Below are positions 41,246-54,113 of a DNA stretch of 64,000 bases, in pieces. Each line of letters opens with the position of its first letter. The first letter of the stretch is position 1. Source of the stretch: Trichostrongylus colubriformis (lineage: Eukaryota > Nematoda > Chromadorea > Rhabditida > Trichostrongylidae); contig OZ022256.1 in assembly GCA_963978905.1 (NCBI GenBank), forward strand, positions 39,542,001-39,606,000, in the 5' to 3' direction. The notes under the pieces are model-generated. The model saw nothing but the letters and a program-made list of their open reading frames with translations. It did not search any database and was not told the origin of the DNA. Position numbers and translations under genes: made by a program.

Positions 41246-44231
41246 CCCCAGCCCCATTGCGATGACATCCATTCTGGTATTGCTTGGGAGCAAGGGATTC
41301 ATTAAAATGGTCGAGAAGTAATTTTGAAATTTTGTTTTGATGTTGAGAAAGTCTTACCGCTGCTGTGTTATGCATGTCGAACAAAGGATGGATGTTATGA
41401 TATGGTCGGTGGTGGTTGAAGGAGTGGTACGGTGGTGGAGGTGATATCACTGTGGCACTCGGAATGCTACAGGACAGTATTGAACATGCGAGTGATGACG
41501 TCAGATCGCCCACTGGAAGTCATGCAAATGATTTCATACCGACAGAAAACGAGTTTCAGAAGTTGAACAACTTATAGTGGATTGGACATAGCATCCCTTC
41601 GGTAAAAGGACAACATCGCGATTATCAGATTGGTCAACCTACCTCCTTGGGAAAGGAGATCCTTCGGGGTAACAATCCAGGATGCACATCTTTGCGACGT
41701 CACGGTGCATCACGACGCCACACCCACTCGAGCCCACTCCTATCATGCCCTTTTACTCGATTGACCAATAAGGAAGCTCAGGTGGATGTGGTCACAGTGG
41801 GTTCCCAGCGGATGTAACGCCGTGATGGTGCACCGTTACGGCGCGAAAAGTATGCACCCCGTATAGTTATCCAATGGCCTACCGCAACAAGGAGGTAATT
41901 TGACCAATTTTTATCACTATATGTGGCTCTGGGGAGCGGTGGAGCTGTCAGTAAGGACCAAGCGCACAGATGCTCGGTGTAATACAGAATCATTCTCTTA
42001 TCACCGAAAGAGCCAGAGGGCAACACACTGCTTTGAGTTACATACTAGTGCAGCAATGCTCTCACCTGGTCTATGTGTAGCTGTGGCGGTTGAAGGCGAG
42101 CAAGTCTGCAGCATCAAGCTGTTCAAGGAGGCAATTGGTGCCGCCATCAGCTTGTGGTAGGGGGTGGTGTCGCTTACGCGTGACATCTCCGACCTGAAAC
42201 GGTAGACACAATTATTCGAGGATACAAAATAAATGGCCTAGCGAAGATTTGCATGTGCCCTTTTCGCACGGGATATGTGGAGCACCTTAGTAAGCGTTAC
42301 ACTAGAAGTCAGGAAGAAGGTAGCTTCAGGTGACATACTATGTAATTATTAATGGGTTTTAGTTTTTGATTGCGTAATAAGTCCAAACGTTAAGGGTGTG
42401 AAGCATCACAGATTTACTAGTATGGACGCACAAGCACATGTGATGGGTAAGGATGGAAAGGTGTTATAAATTGCGATTATGTAGATAAATCAGTCAGAAT
42501 ATACAAGAAAAATATATTCAAAGATCTTGAAAAGAAAGTGTTATTTATCTTGCTGTGAGTAATTTTAGGCTGCAGCTAGTCTGCATTGACAACGAAGTCT
42601 ACAGAACTTGAATTATGACGTCTCATAATCGTGGAAGAAACTGTTTTCTCACGAAGTGTCTCGTCCAGAAGAGGAAGATGGCAGGGGAGAAATACCTGGG
42701 AAATTTCTCGAGAAGGGAAAAGATTACTGCTTCCTTTTTGCTAAGCACGTAAACTAAATGCAAGCTACAGTCCATGTGAAACAGTATTAAAACTATACAA
42801 GTTGTAAACAATGAAGTGAATGGGTTGTTGGAGCACCAAAACGTGAATAGATACGCCGAGTCAGTACTCGAATTATGTTTTCGCACACAATTTCTCACAA
42901 GAATTCATATAAGTGTTGAAGTATAGTTGCCCAACTGTTGTTAATAAACCAAACAGCAGTCATTGGAAAAGAAAACCATTCCCAATGCCTAAGATAGCAA
43001 GGCATTAGGCCATCAGACGCTCTCTCTGATGATAGCGGATCATTCTGATAATTCGCAGAGGTATCAAAGTCTTGCAGAAGTGCTGGCATATTCGGAAGGA
43101 GCGTAGGATACCAAGATCATTCACTTTTGCCCTGCGTTAACTGTTTGTGTATCTTCATGCTTGAAGCCCGTAATTCGATTCTAGAACTTGTCAAATCGTT
43201 ACACAGATTGGGATCGCTCTTCTGTATCCTGTCAACATGTCGAAAATTGTAGCTTGCTTTATAGTATGCACACACAATCCCAAAAATAGAACTAATTACT
43301 CATAGCTTCACAGAGACTGAGTAACGTCTTCCTATTTCGGAAGGATGAAGCCGAGGGAAATTCTTCGTAATCAACGTAATTTCACAGTACCTAAGGCAGG
43401 AGCAAAGCCGATTGTCCGTGAATACTGGACGATTCCAGTTACACGTCATGGGTAGTGCTGTGAACACACCTCGCAGAAGTTAGTTTTGACAATTATTCGG
43501 CAAAGCAAGTGGTCAACTTGAAGGCACTTCCCGCGATAATCGCGCCAGCTATTTATCCTGCCGCAGCCGATAGATCAACGGGTAACTGTCGAGGCCGTAC
43601 TCGAGCGAGGCCTCCTGGCAGCGCTAAGCCTGCGGGTAGCAACTGCGACCCCGCCCATCGACTGCGACCACACCTGTCATTGGACGAAGACTTCTACAAC
43701 GTGGCATTTACGTGGGCCTGTGATTCATGCGATAAGATAAGATAAAGAACAAATTTCGGTAGTTGATAAAATGTTCACTTGGGAAAACAGGTAGTATCTC
43801 AAGGTTCCTCATGATACCCAACGGGAACTGATTTGAAGGCTCGTTCTCACGCGGTAATCTCGTTCAAGGCCAGATGTTAGGAGACCTCATTTTCGCTAAT
43901 TTTCGGAGCCTCTTACGGATTTTTCTTTTCTGGCGTATTCCTTAGCACCTCTAATTACATAATTGAGCGCTTTCACCCGCTCGAGGTGATCGTTGGATGT
44001 GCCTTTAATACTACGATGTGTGACGAAAGTACCTTGCTTGGCCGTGCACATATACAGTCGATAAAAATTTCCGTGTTACGATGATTTCAATTCCTGTATG
44101 TAGCTATCGATAGTTATCGATAGAGTCATTCCTTCCCTGAGAATTGCGCACACGCAGGATATGATGAGTCCTTGTGCCGACGTAGTCTTTTCGCGATTAG
44201 TGCCCCTTACGCTAAGATTTCGTAGCACAAT
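41246..44231. other. Unannotated, with a GC-rich island near 43.6 kb
   Basis: At 43545-43735 lies a GC-rich block that ends in a (GATAA)3 array. Its composition and simple-repeat tail resemble the 3' end of a retroposon, but no family is recognised. A short GC-rich frame near 42060-42158 (AVEGEQVCSIKLFKEAIGAA) is also unassigned. The rest is AT-rich and featureless. Confidence 0.35.
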
Positions 44232-44405
44232 GTGTCGCGTTCGACACGAAGCGTGCGAGCTAGAGGCCCCAATATAGTTGGGACTTGAAGCGAATGCACT
44301 GAGACTACCTATGGTGTCCCTAACAACATTTCGTAATCGCTTCAGGACCCAACTATAGCCACGTCTCTAGCTCGCACGCATCGAGTCGCACTTCGTAGGC
44401 CGCGA
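44232..44405. repeat. Imperfect inverted repeat, MITE-like
   Basis: The arms of about 60 bases share GCGTGCGAGCTAGAG and ATAGTTGGG, then CTGAAGCG or CTTGAAGCG. They are separated by about 45 bases. The outer parts (TGTCGCGTTCGACACGAA) are more diverged. No coding capacity and no clear target duplication. Confidence 0.7.
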
Positions 44406-47400
44406 CGCGGAACCATGACGCGAGAGTACACACCCTATTGCTATTGCACAATCGTGACGTTATCTCAGAGAAAGGTGGAATTGTGCGGATCGTTACAGAA
44501 ACGCAAAACATTGCGAGAACTTCTCAATATGATCTAGTAGCTTGCACTGATGGGTAATGACCTCTTTTATTGTGGGCCCTATTGTGCTGGCCTCTACTGA
44601 GAGATGATGCTCAAGAGCCCTCAACCACTGTATTACATATCCTACGTTCTATTAACTGCACACCCTGGCACTGATATGCTCCGACTTCTGTTCATGACAT
44701 TACCGCAATTTCTTCCTGATGGGAAACATGCCCCGAAATGTTTGATTGTAAAGCCCAAATCATTCCCATCATCTGATTCATACCAAGCCTGAATTTATGA
44801 TATCACAGTGACGCATTGTTTGTCGGCTTCATAGGAATTCCAGCAATGAATCATTTGCGCTCTTGTGCTTACAAACATTCCTACACAGACGCATTGAGCT
44901 GACGAAGAACATTTACGCATCAAAGGCGATTGTTACTCTCTGCTTTGAAAACTGCGTACAGAAATTTGGTTACAAAATCTTCATCATTATCACGATATTG
45001 TTCATTTCATACACTAAATCTGGGGGTTCAGACCCACGTTCAACATCTGGGGTAATAAGCGTAACACCTTTGATAATTTGCAGCATCGTATTTACCAATA
45101 CCAATTATTTTTCGCCGGTTCTACCGCAAATGAGAACTGTCGCGAAGACTTCAATCCTTGTGAGCCGTTAGGGGTATCATAAGTGTTCATAGCGCTCAAG
45201 ATTTAAGGTCACATGTGCAACTCGTGTTGAATCGGGTCCCTCGGTGACGTGCCCGCTTCTACATCACCCAAGTCAAGTAACGACTGAAGGGTGGATCACC
45301 GGTCACCGCTTGGTGCGAGTCGAAATAGCGATGTGGAGGGCGCGAAAACACGGCCAAACGAGAACCAACGAGAAAGTTGGCCCCGTAATTGATTTCAAAC
45401 AGTCTTTCTACAATGCGGTTCTAGTTATTATCTCCACTCTCACATCCCCATGTAAATAAAGTCATCTCCCCTCGCGGCTTCCAATAAATACAACCCTCAG
45501 ATGCAGCACCTTCTGTACGGCTCACATGCCCCATTTTCCAAACATTTTCCATTAGACCTAATATTGAGGCTTGCACGGGACCTCTGATATTCTTTCAGCA
45601 TAGAAAGATTCTCCAACCACATAGTGCCCTCTCGAGGACATGCATATGCAACTTTGGCTCATAAAGCATAGGCTTCTGTGAATCAATTCAATGAAGGTAT
45701 GCACCGATAGGTATGAACATCTCGTGCGAGCACGAAGAACATGCGCTGTTCTGAGATATAAAGGGATGTTATTTGAAAGATAAAAAGATAAGCTGTTTAC
45801 ACAACAGAAACTTGTCGCACTTTGTGCTTTGATCGAACAAACTCATAACAATGTGCAATGAGTCATTATAATTGCCCTCCTCAAGAGAGTAATACCAAAG
45901 AAAAAGTGGAAAAGAAGCTCGTCGTGAGTATCGTGATGCCGTCCACAAGGTCAGCTGCAGTGAAAACCTTTCTCCACAGGACTGATGCGAGTATTATGTT
46001 TAAAATACACTAATTTAAGATAAAATCAATTTTACAAGCATTCCATGTTTTCGATCTCAACATTTGCGGCACTGAGGAAAGTAATAGCTTGCATGGGATC
46101 ACTTCTCAACAGTCTTCTAGCTACTTACAGGAAAAAATGACGGATGATGTACCAGAGTTGAACCGGGAAATCCTTTTCGGAAAGAGATGCCGTCGAAAAA
46201 GGGGTAAATGAGATCGAGAATTGAGGGTGGACGAAATTCGCTCAGTTTCGGTATAATAAATGTGTTGGTCCCTTATGTGATATGGAAAATCTTTAAGAAG
46301 TCAAAAATTTGAAGCTCAACGACAAAGCTGGTGGCTCACGCGCCAAGCGCGCCAATCAGGATAGTGATTGCAAGGAGAGTCCAAATATGAAAGTTTTGGA
46401 ATACTTCCGGTTTGTTGCCTTTTGTAGCTCATTGGCACTCTTCCTTTCACTACTGAAAACCTGTGGGCGATATGTGATTCTGAGACTGTGTGACTTACAC
46501 GTGCTTTCCTTTTTCTATTTTTTTAACCGAAAAATGGTGACAACAAAGATGAACGAGTGTATAGACGTTTCCAAAAGGTTGTTGAGTGGAAGCGGTAATT
46601 GGGAAAGGTGAAGGTGAAGACTGCAACACGCTTCTTTTTCAATGGGAGTAAATTGCAAACTGCTGAGAAGTGAGAAGTAGCAGCAATCAAAAGAGCTTTA
46701 TTGTCACACCGTGTTCTGCTGAAGCCAAATTCGGCCTTTTCGTTTTCCAGATTTTAGGGTCCGTTGGCAGAACCATTGAGTACAAAGTTTTAGGGAAATC
46801 ATTTTGTAAGCTTCCACTGAAAAAGTGAAAAATTGATAGAAATGTGATTGAGGCATGAGATGCTCAAAGGAAATACCGAGAGATACATTTAAGATTACGA
46901 TAGAAAACATTTAAGATCCAATCAGACTAATGCATGGGCGCATGATTGATCACTAGGGTAACTGGAGGGAGTGGACAAAGGTGGCAATCAGCTTCTAATC
47001 ATTTGCGAGTATAAGCGATAATTAGAATTTGCAGCTACTAGTAGAGGTAGGACTTCCATAACAGCACTATGTATGCAATATTCATGATTGAGTGATCAGT
47101 ACGAACTAACATTAAGATATAGAAGGAGTCGATGAAAATGCAGAGCCGCGACGAGAGAGAGGAGTCGCTGTGACGGTGGCGATGCGCGCGGGCGAGGAAA
47201 TAGGGGCTCCCGCTGGTGGAATGTGGACGGGCAACAGGGTCGCTCACAGGTCGCAAATTCCTGCGATTCCTGAACGAGCACCAAAGCAAACACACTCCAC
47301 AGAGATCGCTTCTTTAAACGTGAAGAGATTTGGAGAAAAGATTTTTGAAGACGAATCAATTACTGAGTAGTTGATTATTTGTTGAGAACTGCTTCGGATC

Positions 47401-50400
47401 TCACGAAGCGGACTTTTCTATGAAAAGCCTACAAGGAATAGCTGCGACGACAAAGTTTGACAATCCTTGTCAATCTCATTCTCTGGTATGCTCTATCAAG
47501 GGCTGATTATGGTGTTGGATTGTCCGGCAGTAAAGAAAGTATTTGAAAAGCGCTGCTAGTCTATAGAAGGCGACATCTTATTGTTGAGTGGTGGGTGCGA
47601 AGAGCTTGCCGCATCGGCCAATATCAAGCTCAGAAACCTCAGAGCTCAGAACGCCGCGTACCTAACGTGACATGCATACAGTGGTTGAAGACACCTAGAG
47701 TCAGCGCGGTTGCTTCAGAGGTACATATGACCAGGCGTAATTTGGATTTGAAAAGGGAATCTGGATACCGTGAATGGAGCACAGTGGGGGAAAGAGATGC
47801 GTTCATCATACATAGCTCCACAACAGGAGCTGCACTACCTTGCGAACGTTCCGTGGCTTTAGCCTGCAACATAGCGGACGCTTCACATGCTATGCATGAC
47901 CGTTACACATGACAGGTTCACGGGTCTCTGTTCGATACGTCAGTGAAGAGGCGTCCCAGATAATTCTATCACACGAAGTCACCGGAACGATTCGGGGCGA
48001 TATTTATTGGGATTTAACCATTTCACTTGGTCCTTCTTTGTTGTCATGCTCACGACCAACTTCAACTAAATTACCCTCTGTGATTATTCTGGAAACTACG
48101 CAAATGGCAACCCAGGAGCATTTCAATACGAAAACGCTACACAGCGACTGATTGCACAGGACTCCGCTCTCCGATTCGTTCTACCACCAGAATTTGCATG
48201 CAATCAATGTTACCCCATTTCATAAAATGCTTAATCTAATGAATGTATCACTGCTGTATCCTCTAGATTCTCTGACGAGCCGGTTAGGTTGGAGCAGTGA
48301 AAGAAATGCCTTTGAACCACATATGTACATACGGGTCTGGCCTGTTCTGCAGTCCTTTAGTTACTACCTAGATTCTAATAATCAGGTGAATTGAACCCAT
48401 TGACCAAAACTGTGATTAGCCTCACAGCTAAGCCAATCTACCTCTCCGCAGTGAAAATGTATACAAGAAAGGGAATACGACATTAGAGATGGTTTCGTTA
48501 AAGAGGGTGCAATTCTGAATCACAGCGAGAAGAGACCTCTTTAGAAAAGTCTGGATAGTTCAGCAAGAGACCGAATAACTCGTTTGAAGGGAATGTTGTT
48601 TTCCCAATGTGATCTCATACCATGGAAAAGAAAAGGAAGAAGTGCATTCAACATTCTTCGTCATCGTTATCGTAGGAACATAAATCAAATAAGACCTGTT
48701 ATTGAAGACTTCCGGTCCTTGAACGACTTTTTAGTGGAGTTAAAATCAAAGTACCGAATGTAGAATAGGTGAGTCATGGATAGCAGCATCGAAAAAGGTT
48801 TCAGAAGCCATGAAAACGAAGGGGAAATGTAAGGAGGAATCGTTGTAGTGAGAATTCGTACTGAGCACAAAGATTCTCAGATTCCTGTTCACGACCACTG
48901 TATACGCGCATGGCCGTACTTCAGAGGGGATGGCTCACATGGGGCCTCTTTCCATGCAGAACGGCGTTGGAGCGCTTCGGTTGAGGTAACCAACACGATG
49001 CATTCCATGAATTCCAGTGACCAAGTGAGCTTCGCGAACAACAGCTTGCAGTGTTTCCAGTTTAACAGCAAGCGTCAAAGTGGTGATCGACTTTTTGTAT
49101 TTTCTGAGAGGAGGATGTGCCAAAGGAAGTGAAAGCGGGTTTGGGGTCAAAACATAACGAGCGAAAAAATGTTACAATTTCCGATCGTTTTCACCTTCCA
49201 CATAGGACATTACAGTGTGTAATGTCGCTAGTTCCACTTCTTTGCCCGGAAAACGATTGAGTTCCCATATTTGCATGGTTCCGATTGCCGGTGTCATCGA
49301 AACATTGATACAGAGAAAATAGAAAAGTGCTGACTGGTAAATTCTGCTCCCTCGAAGAGGACTTGGAATACTACAAGATCGTCTCGTTCCCACACGCTTC
49401 GGGCAAGATCAATCCAGGGCGCAGTGCGCATCCGAGCCATAAGAACCCTCCACCCCTTCGTTCGTTCAGTTGGAATCACATTCCTCACACAGGACACGCA
49501 CACGAACTTTCACACCCATCCCCTCCCCTGAACAATCTATCTCTTTTACGCAAGCCGCACTCAAATTGTCGTGGATTACGTGGCTTTTTGTAGAAAGGTG
49601 TTCATCAACGCTGTTCACTTCAGCTTCTTCGTTGTACCTTGTCTTTACTTGCATAATTGAGTCATTCGGAGTCCTTCCAACTTGTCTTCTTCTCTTGTGA
49701 GCCTCGCATGATTTTACGGTTTTGGAGAATTCCAGCCATAAGCTGTTCCTGGATTTGAGGCATACCCCATCATTCAAATTGTTCTGAAGGCTCAATTTGA
49801 AGATGCAGCGTGTGATACTCAAAGCGACATATGCCTTCTATGGGCGAAACTGACATTACTGGTGAAGGAGATGACATGAGAGTAAACAAGAAAAGTTTTT
49901 GAAAAAAGTGCTGGCCTCATATCGATAGCTCAAGTCTTGCTCATATTTCGAGCGGAAGAGCAAGAAATATCGCCTCAGCTCTGGTTCTAGTTCACAAAAG
50001 GCGGTATGTGACTCAAACTCGAAAGGTTTGGCGCACATGAGGATAGTGGAAGATTGGGAGATAGATTTTGCCATCAGCTGCCTTTTGCGGCACTGTCACG
50101 TTCACGACTGTTTACGTGGTAAAGAATTCTTCACCCTCGAGAAGAGAGGCCTCACACAGATAACAACGCCACACTTTCAGTTTTCGCTTTTAGCCTGGAT
50201 CTGCCATCATCTGCCTTTTGCGCTACCTTCCATGAACAGATAATGAAATATCAAAAGAATCTGATCTATGAGGACGCTTTAATCTCGAAAGTTCTCTTAT
50301 TGCGTGTCCTGTTGCACACAAATATCCGCTCGTGATGACTCAACGTACAAAGTTGCTAAATAAAATCTGCATTATATGCTCGGTAATCGGTGAATTTGCA

Positions 50401-51462
50401 CGTAAACAAGATATCCTCCACTTGCCCCGCCTCTCAGACCGATCCCTCATTGACCGGTCAGCCTCGTTGAACGGTATACAATCAGATAAAGAACAGCCCC
50501 TGAACTGGGATTTATTGTAAGCAAAGAAAATTGATATCTAGTGCTCGCTGGTTGCGGAAGGTTAGTTGGTAATAACAACTGAACTAAAAAATTTAGGGAC
50601 ATTTTCTCCTGAGAAACTAACTCCACTACCGTGATGGAATGAAATCTGGCTGACGGTACGGAGAAGATGTTGGAATCATGACATGCTATCTCCTATCTAT
50701 TATGTTCAAAAAGTCAAAAGTGGTTCTAATCCAATCCAGCAATTCAGTATTTTCTGAAGTCAAAGCTCACAAATCGCAGTTCCCATTCAGATTACTACAT
50801 ACCTTAGCAGAGACGTTACCACTGAGAAACTGGAAAACAGTGTGAAAAGCGAGAAAGAGCTCTTACACTCTGTAGTCAGCCTTTTATAGGGAGATTTGTT
50901 GTGCGTTGCTCGGCTTGTCGACGAGCAAGCGCCATCGGTCTATGAGGGCATTCCAGACATTTCTCGGCTCTATTACACAACGCAACACTATCCCGAAAAC
51001 ACGTACATCACACGTCCACCGGCTAGCTAGCCGGCTGCGCAATCTTCTCCGCTGCTCCGTCAATTCTTATTGCACTCAATAGCCAAATCATCCTCTAGGA
51101 TTGAAGGGAGAAGTAGTTTTAGACCCCAGCACCGTGTAGAGAACCACTCCTTCTTCATAACAAAATATCATTAAACATTACATTCTTCCAGCACATGCTC
51201 CACTATCAATTTTCAGCACAGCAAAGGTCCATTTCCTTTACTCTCAGATAGCGAAACTGCGTGTTCTACAGAGACCCTTCCATGCCATTCACTTATAAGG
51301 TGCGCTTGTTTAGCAGATCTGCATCAGCGGGCATGGCGTTACATGTGGTGTTACAGATTGCAGCGACAAAAAATTCGAAAGATTTTTAATTTTTGATAGT
51401 TGCTTTTTGCACCGCAGCCCGTGATGCTAAATTTATCATCAGGATGATGTTAAGGTGAAAGG
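44406..51462. other. Seven kilobases without recognisable gene
   Basis: I read both strands and found no domain, transposon end or convincing RNA gene. Short frames (for example 45244-45459, 47595-47912 and 48848-49132) lack family motifs. A CpG-rich patch lies at 47150-47290. A minus-strand segment at 48395-48465 has a weak B-box-like GGTTCAATTC. Confidence 0.4.
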
Positions 51463-51539
51463 GGGGCTCTGTAGTACGATTGATTAGCACATATACCCGG
51501 AAAGCATGTATTGCAAGTTCGAGTCTCCTCTGAGCCCTA
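51463..51539 (+). ncRNA. tRNA-like relic
   Basis: The 77 bases begin GGGGCTC and end GAGCCCT plus A, giving a seven-pair acceptor stem with one G-T pair. TAGTACGATTGATTAGCA resembles the D arm and A box, and GTTCGAGTCTC the T loop and B box. The anticodon stem has a mismatch, the T stem only three pairs, and the base before the presumed anticodon GGA is C instead of T. This is a decayed tRNA gene or a tRNA-derived SINE head. Confidence 0.5.
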
Positions 51540-52671
51540 AGCTTTTGCGCATAACTTACCACTTCTACAACAACAGAATTGAAAGAGTACTGGTGGGTTG
51601 GCTACAATCGTCTCTTCAGAAGTCACCCTGAAATCCACTACCACTTTCGAGACATTCCGCCATGTTTATAAAGTTTCATTTTCATTCACTTCATTCTCAC
51701 CAGAACTTAGACCTGATTGAATGGTTTAGTCGTATTACGTGATTTCAGGCTTTTTGCTGCGATTGCAATCTTCGCTTCTTTTTGGCATCCACCACCCATT
51801 TTCTGTCGTTCAGCCACCCAACCGACATAGCCGCTGTACGATTTCATCAGGTTCACATCCCGCGAATCACTGATGCCATGCTTCTTCATTCAGCCTCTAT
51901 ACTTCACACTGTCAAAAGCTCATGTAGCTTCTCTGTTTGACCTGGTTGGCGAATCTCGCTTCCATAGCTAACAATTATCCACTGTGATATACAATGCAAT
52001 ATATGCATATCGATTACATGAGAAATGAACCTGATGTCTACATTGGCCGCACTTGTTCTGCGAGATTGAAAAATTTTGAAGATGAGGGTAAGGGGGTACG
52101 CATCAAAGCAATCAGGAAAGATATGGTGGATAGGCTCTTCTTCAGAATGGAAAAGCAAAGATGATGGACCCGAGGCAACGATGGGGCAAGTTTTCAGAGA
52201 ATGATTCATTAGTGGCTAGTCGAGCGCTACGTGGATAAGGAGCCGCGGGGAAGCGAAGGTGGTTCATCACGAGAGCTCTTGCCCTTACCAGGCTCAGATG
52301 AAGTTTCCACCCCTGTCTCACAATAATTTACACGCATCTTTTCGCCCTTTAATATACCTTGTCGCGCTTGTTTTGGGATGTGCCACTAGCTGCATCAGCC
52401 TTTAAAGCCTTGCGGCGGCAGCTAGTTAGACGGTTAGTTCACATCAAAAGGTACTTATGACGCAAGGTGTCTCATTTTGCGGGGTGCGAAGACCCATTTC
52501 GAGTGTCATGGCCTTCTCAGCCTGGAAAAGCACTTCTTCGAGCAAAGTTCACAATTTCACGGTTGAGAAAAGTAGTTCAAATGCTCTGTAGCGCTTCAAA
52601 ACTCGTAGTGTTCGATAGGAAAGAGGTGAAAGTTGGGCAGATCCACTGAAGAAGGCATACTGGTGTTATTG
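51540..52671. other. Unannotated stretch
   Basis: No recognisable gene, repeat or RNA was found. Confidence 0.4.
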
Positions 52672-52812
52672 CAATGATGACGGGGGAGGGGAGGCATCCC
52701 ACTACGGTTACTATTATAGCTGAACCTAAAAGGAAAAGAAACGCTACCTTCCCTTTACTGAGGCTCAGGCAAAAGTATACGCCAGAGTGCAGATTGACCC
52801 CTCAAGAATCCC
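52672..52812 (-). repeat. Dispersed repeat R2, copy 2
   Basis: The reverse complement of this segment matches 41118-41245 along its length (see shared words there), with a C-rich end reading CCTCCCCTCCCCC. Confidence 0.65.
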
Positions 52813-54113
52813 TCTTAAATGCCTATATAAATTTATAATTACAGAAACTGAGCGGATTGAACGCATGACATAGTTGCAAAAGTGAAAGTTTGAAAAGATC
52901 TAGCGAGTGGATGGAGTTTCGTAAAAGTCCCTTCAGAACGAAATCATGGCGGAAAAATGAAAAAAATGAGCAGAGCTGCAACTATCCCGGGACACCATTA
53001 AACCGTATAGTGCACATTTCCCATATTTTCTGAATGCCCTCAGCAGTTCCAAGCATTTTTCAGCGATGATTTCATCACACCATAATTAGAATCTGCGCCA
53101 ACAATGCTCTGATGAATATCGAAATATGATTAGTAACGTCCGACGGCCATCACCCCGCAGAAGGGTGTAATAATCAAGGCGATTTCACAGAAAAAAATTT
53201 ACAGTGATGAAAATCATAGAGCGATTTTGGCAGCAAAGGTATCTGTGTTTAATGGTCGCCGATAAGAGGGTTGTTTTCCGATGAGCGGCAGAAGTTCGCA
53301 CGGGAGACGAGCGAGTCCTCACTCTCAGTAACCTGTTGACCCTGACCGAGACCTGTTCGAATTCTCCATCAGCAAGAAGTCCTCTACCGAGAAAACCCAC
53401 GTGATCGATTAATTAACTAATTAATCATTCGATAGCATATGATCCCGTCATCCTACCGACTCTAGTAAAACGGCTGCTGCTGCAATGGCGCCAAGGACGT
53501 TATCTGAACTACTGAGAAGTTTGTTAAAACTACTGAATTTAACTCTGATCAGGCTCAGAAATCAATGAAGAGCTGGAAGAGTCATAGAAATTTCAGTTAT
53601 ACTCGGCAATTCGAGCTACAGAGAATGCACCTCTTTCAAATCCATAGACCTGGACGATCGAGAATATACCGAACCCAGAATGGTAAACGTCCGAGGCATG
53701 CCTCCATCCTTGGAAAATAGTGAATGGAAAATTGAACGAAAAATGCTTTCAAGGCAACGTCAACCAACGTGTTAGCAATGGAAATCTTGAAAAGAAGGAG
53801 GATCATCGCCAAGGAAATCTACAGGTGCAGCAAAAGGGAATAATGAGACAAAATGAGAAATGATTTTACAGCCGTCACTGAGAATGACGAAGAAGATATT
53901 GTTAGAATAAGGCTGGATGAGATATTGCAACGTGAGGCGATGTAGAATTTCAATGTGAATTATAGTGAACCCTAACCCTAAGTGCTTGCGTAATTTGGTG
54001 ACAAATCTGCACCGGGTCCAGTTATGGCGTGTGCGTTGAGGATTATGACGAAGTATACATTCGTTGTAGTTTCTGCCGAAACTCCTTAATAATCGGGGCT
54101 CCTAGTGAATGTA
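52813..54113. other. Unannotated stretch
   Basis: Nothing recognisable apart from a palindromic TTAATTAACTAATTAA near 53409 and a short ACCCTAACCCTAA at about 53970. Confidence 0.4.

Noticed and set aside
48395..48465. Minus-strand GGTTCAATTC with a TAGCTGTGAGGC upstream, tRNA-like
   Set aside because: No acceptor or anticodon pairing; spacing and stems do not fit a tRNA.
53966..53980. Telomere-like CCCTAACCCTAA
   Set aside because: Only two units, and the nematode telomere repeat is TTAGGC rather than TTAGGG.
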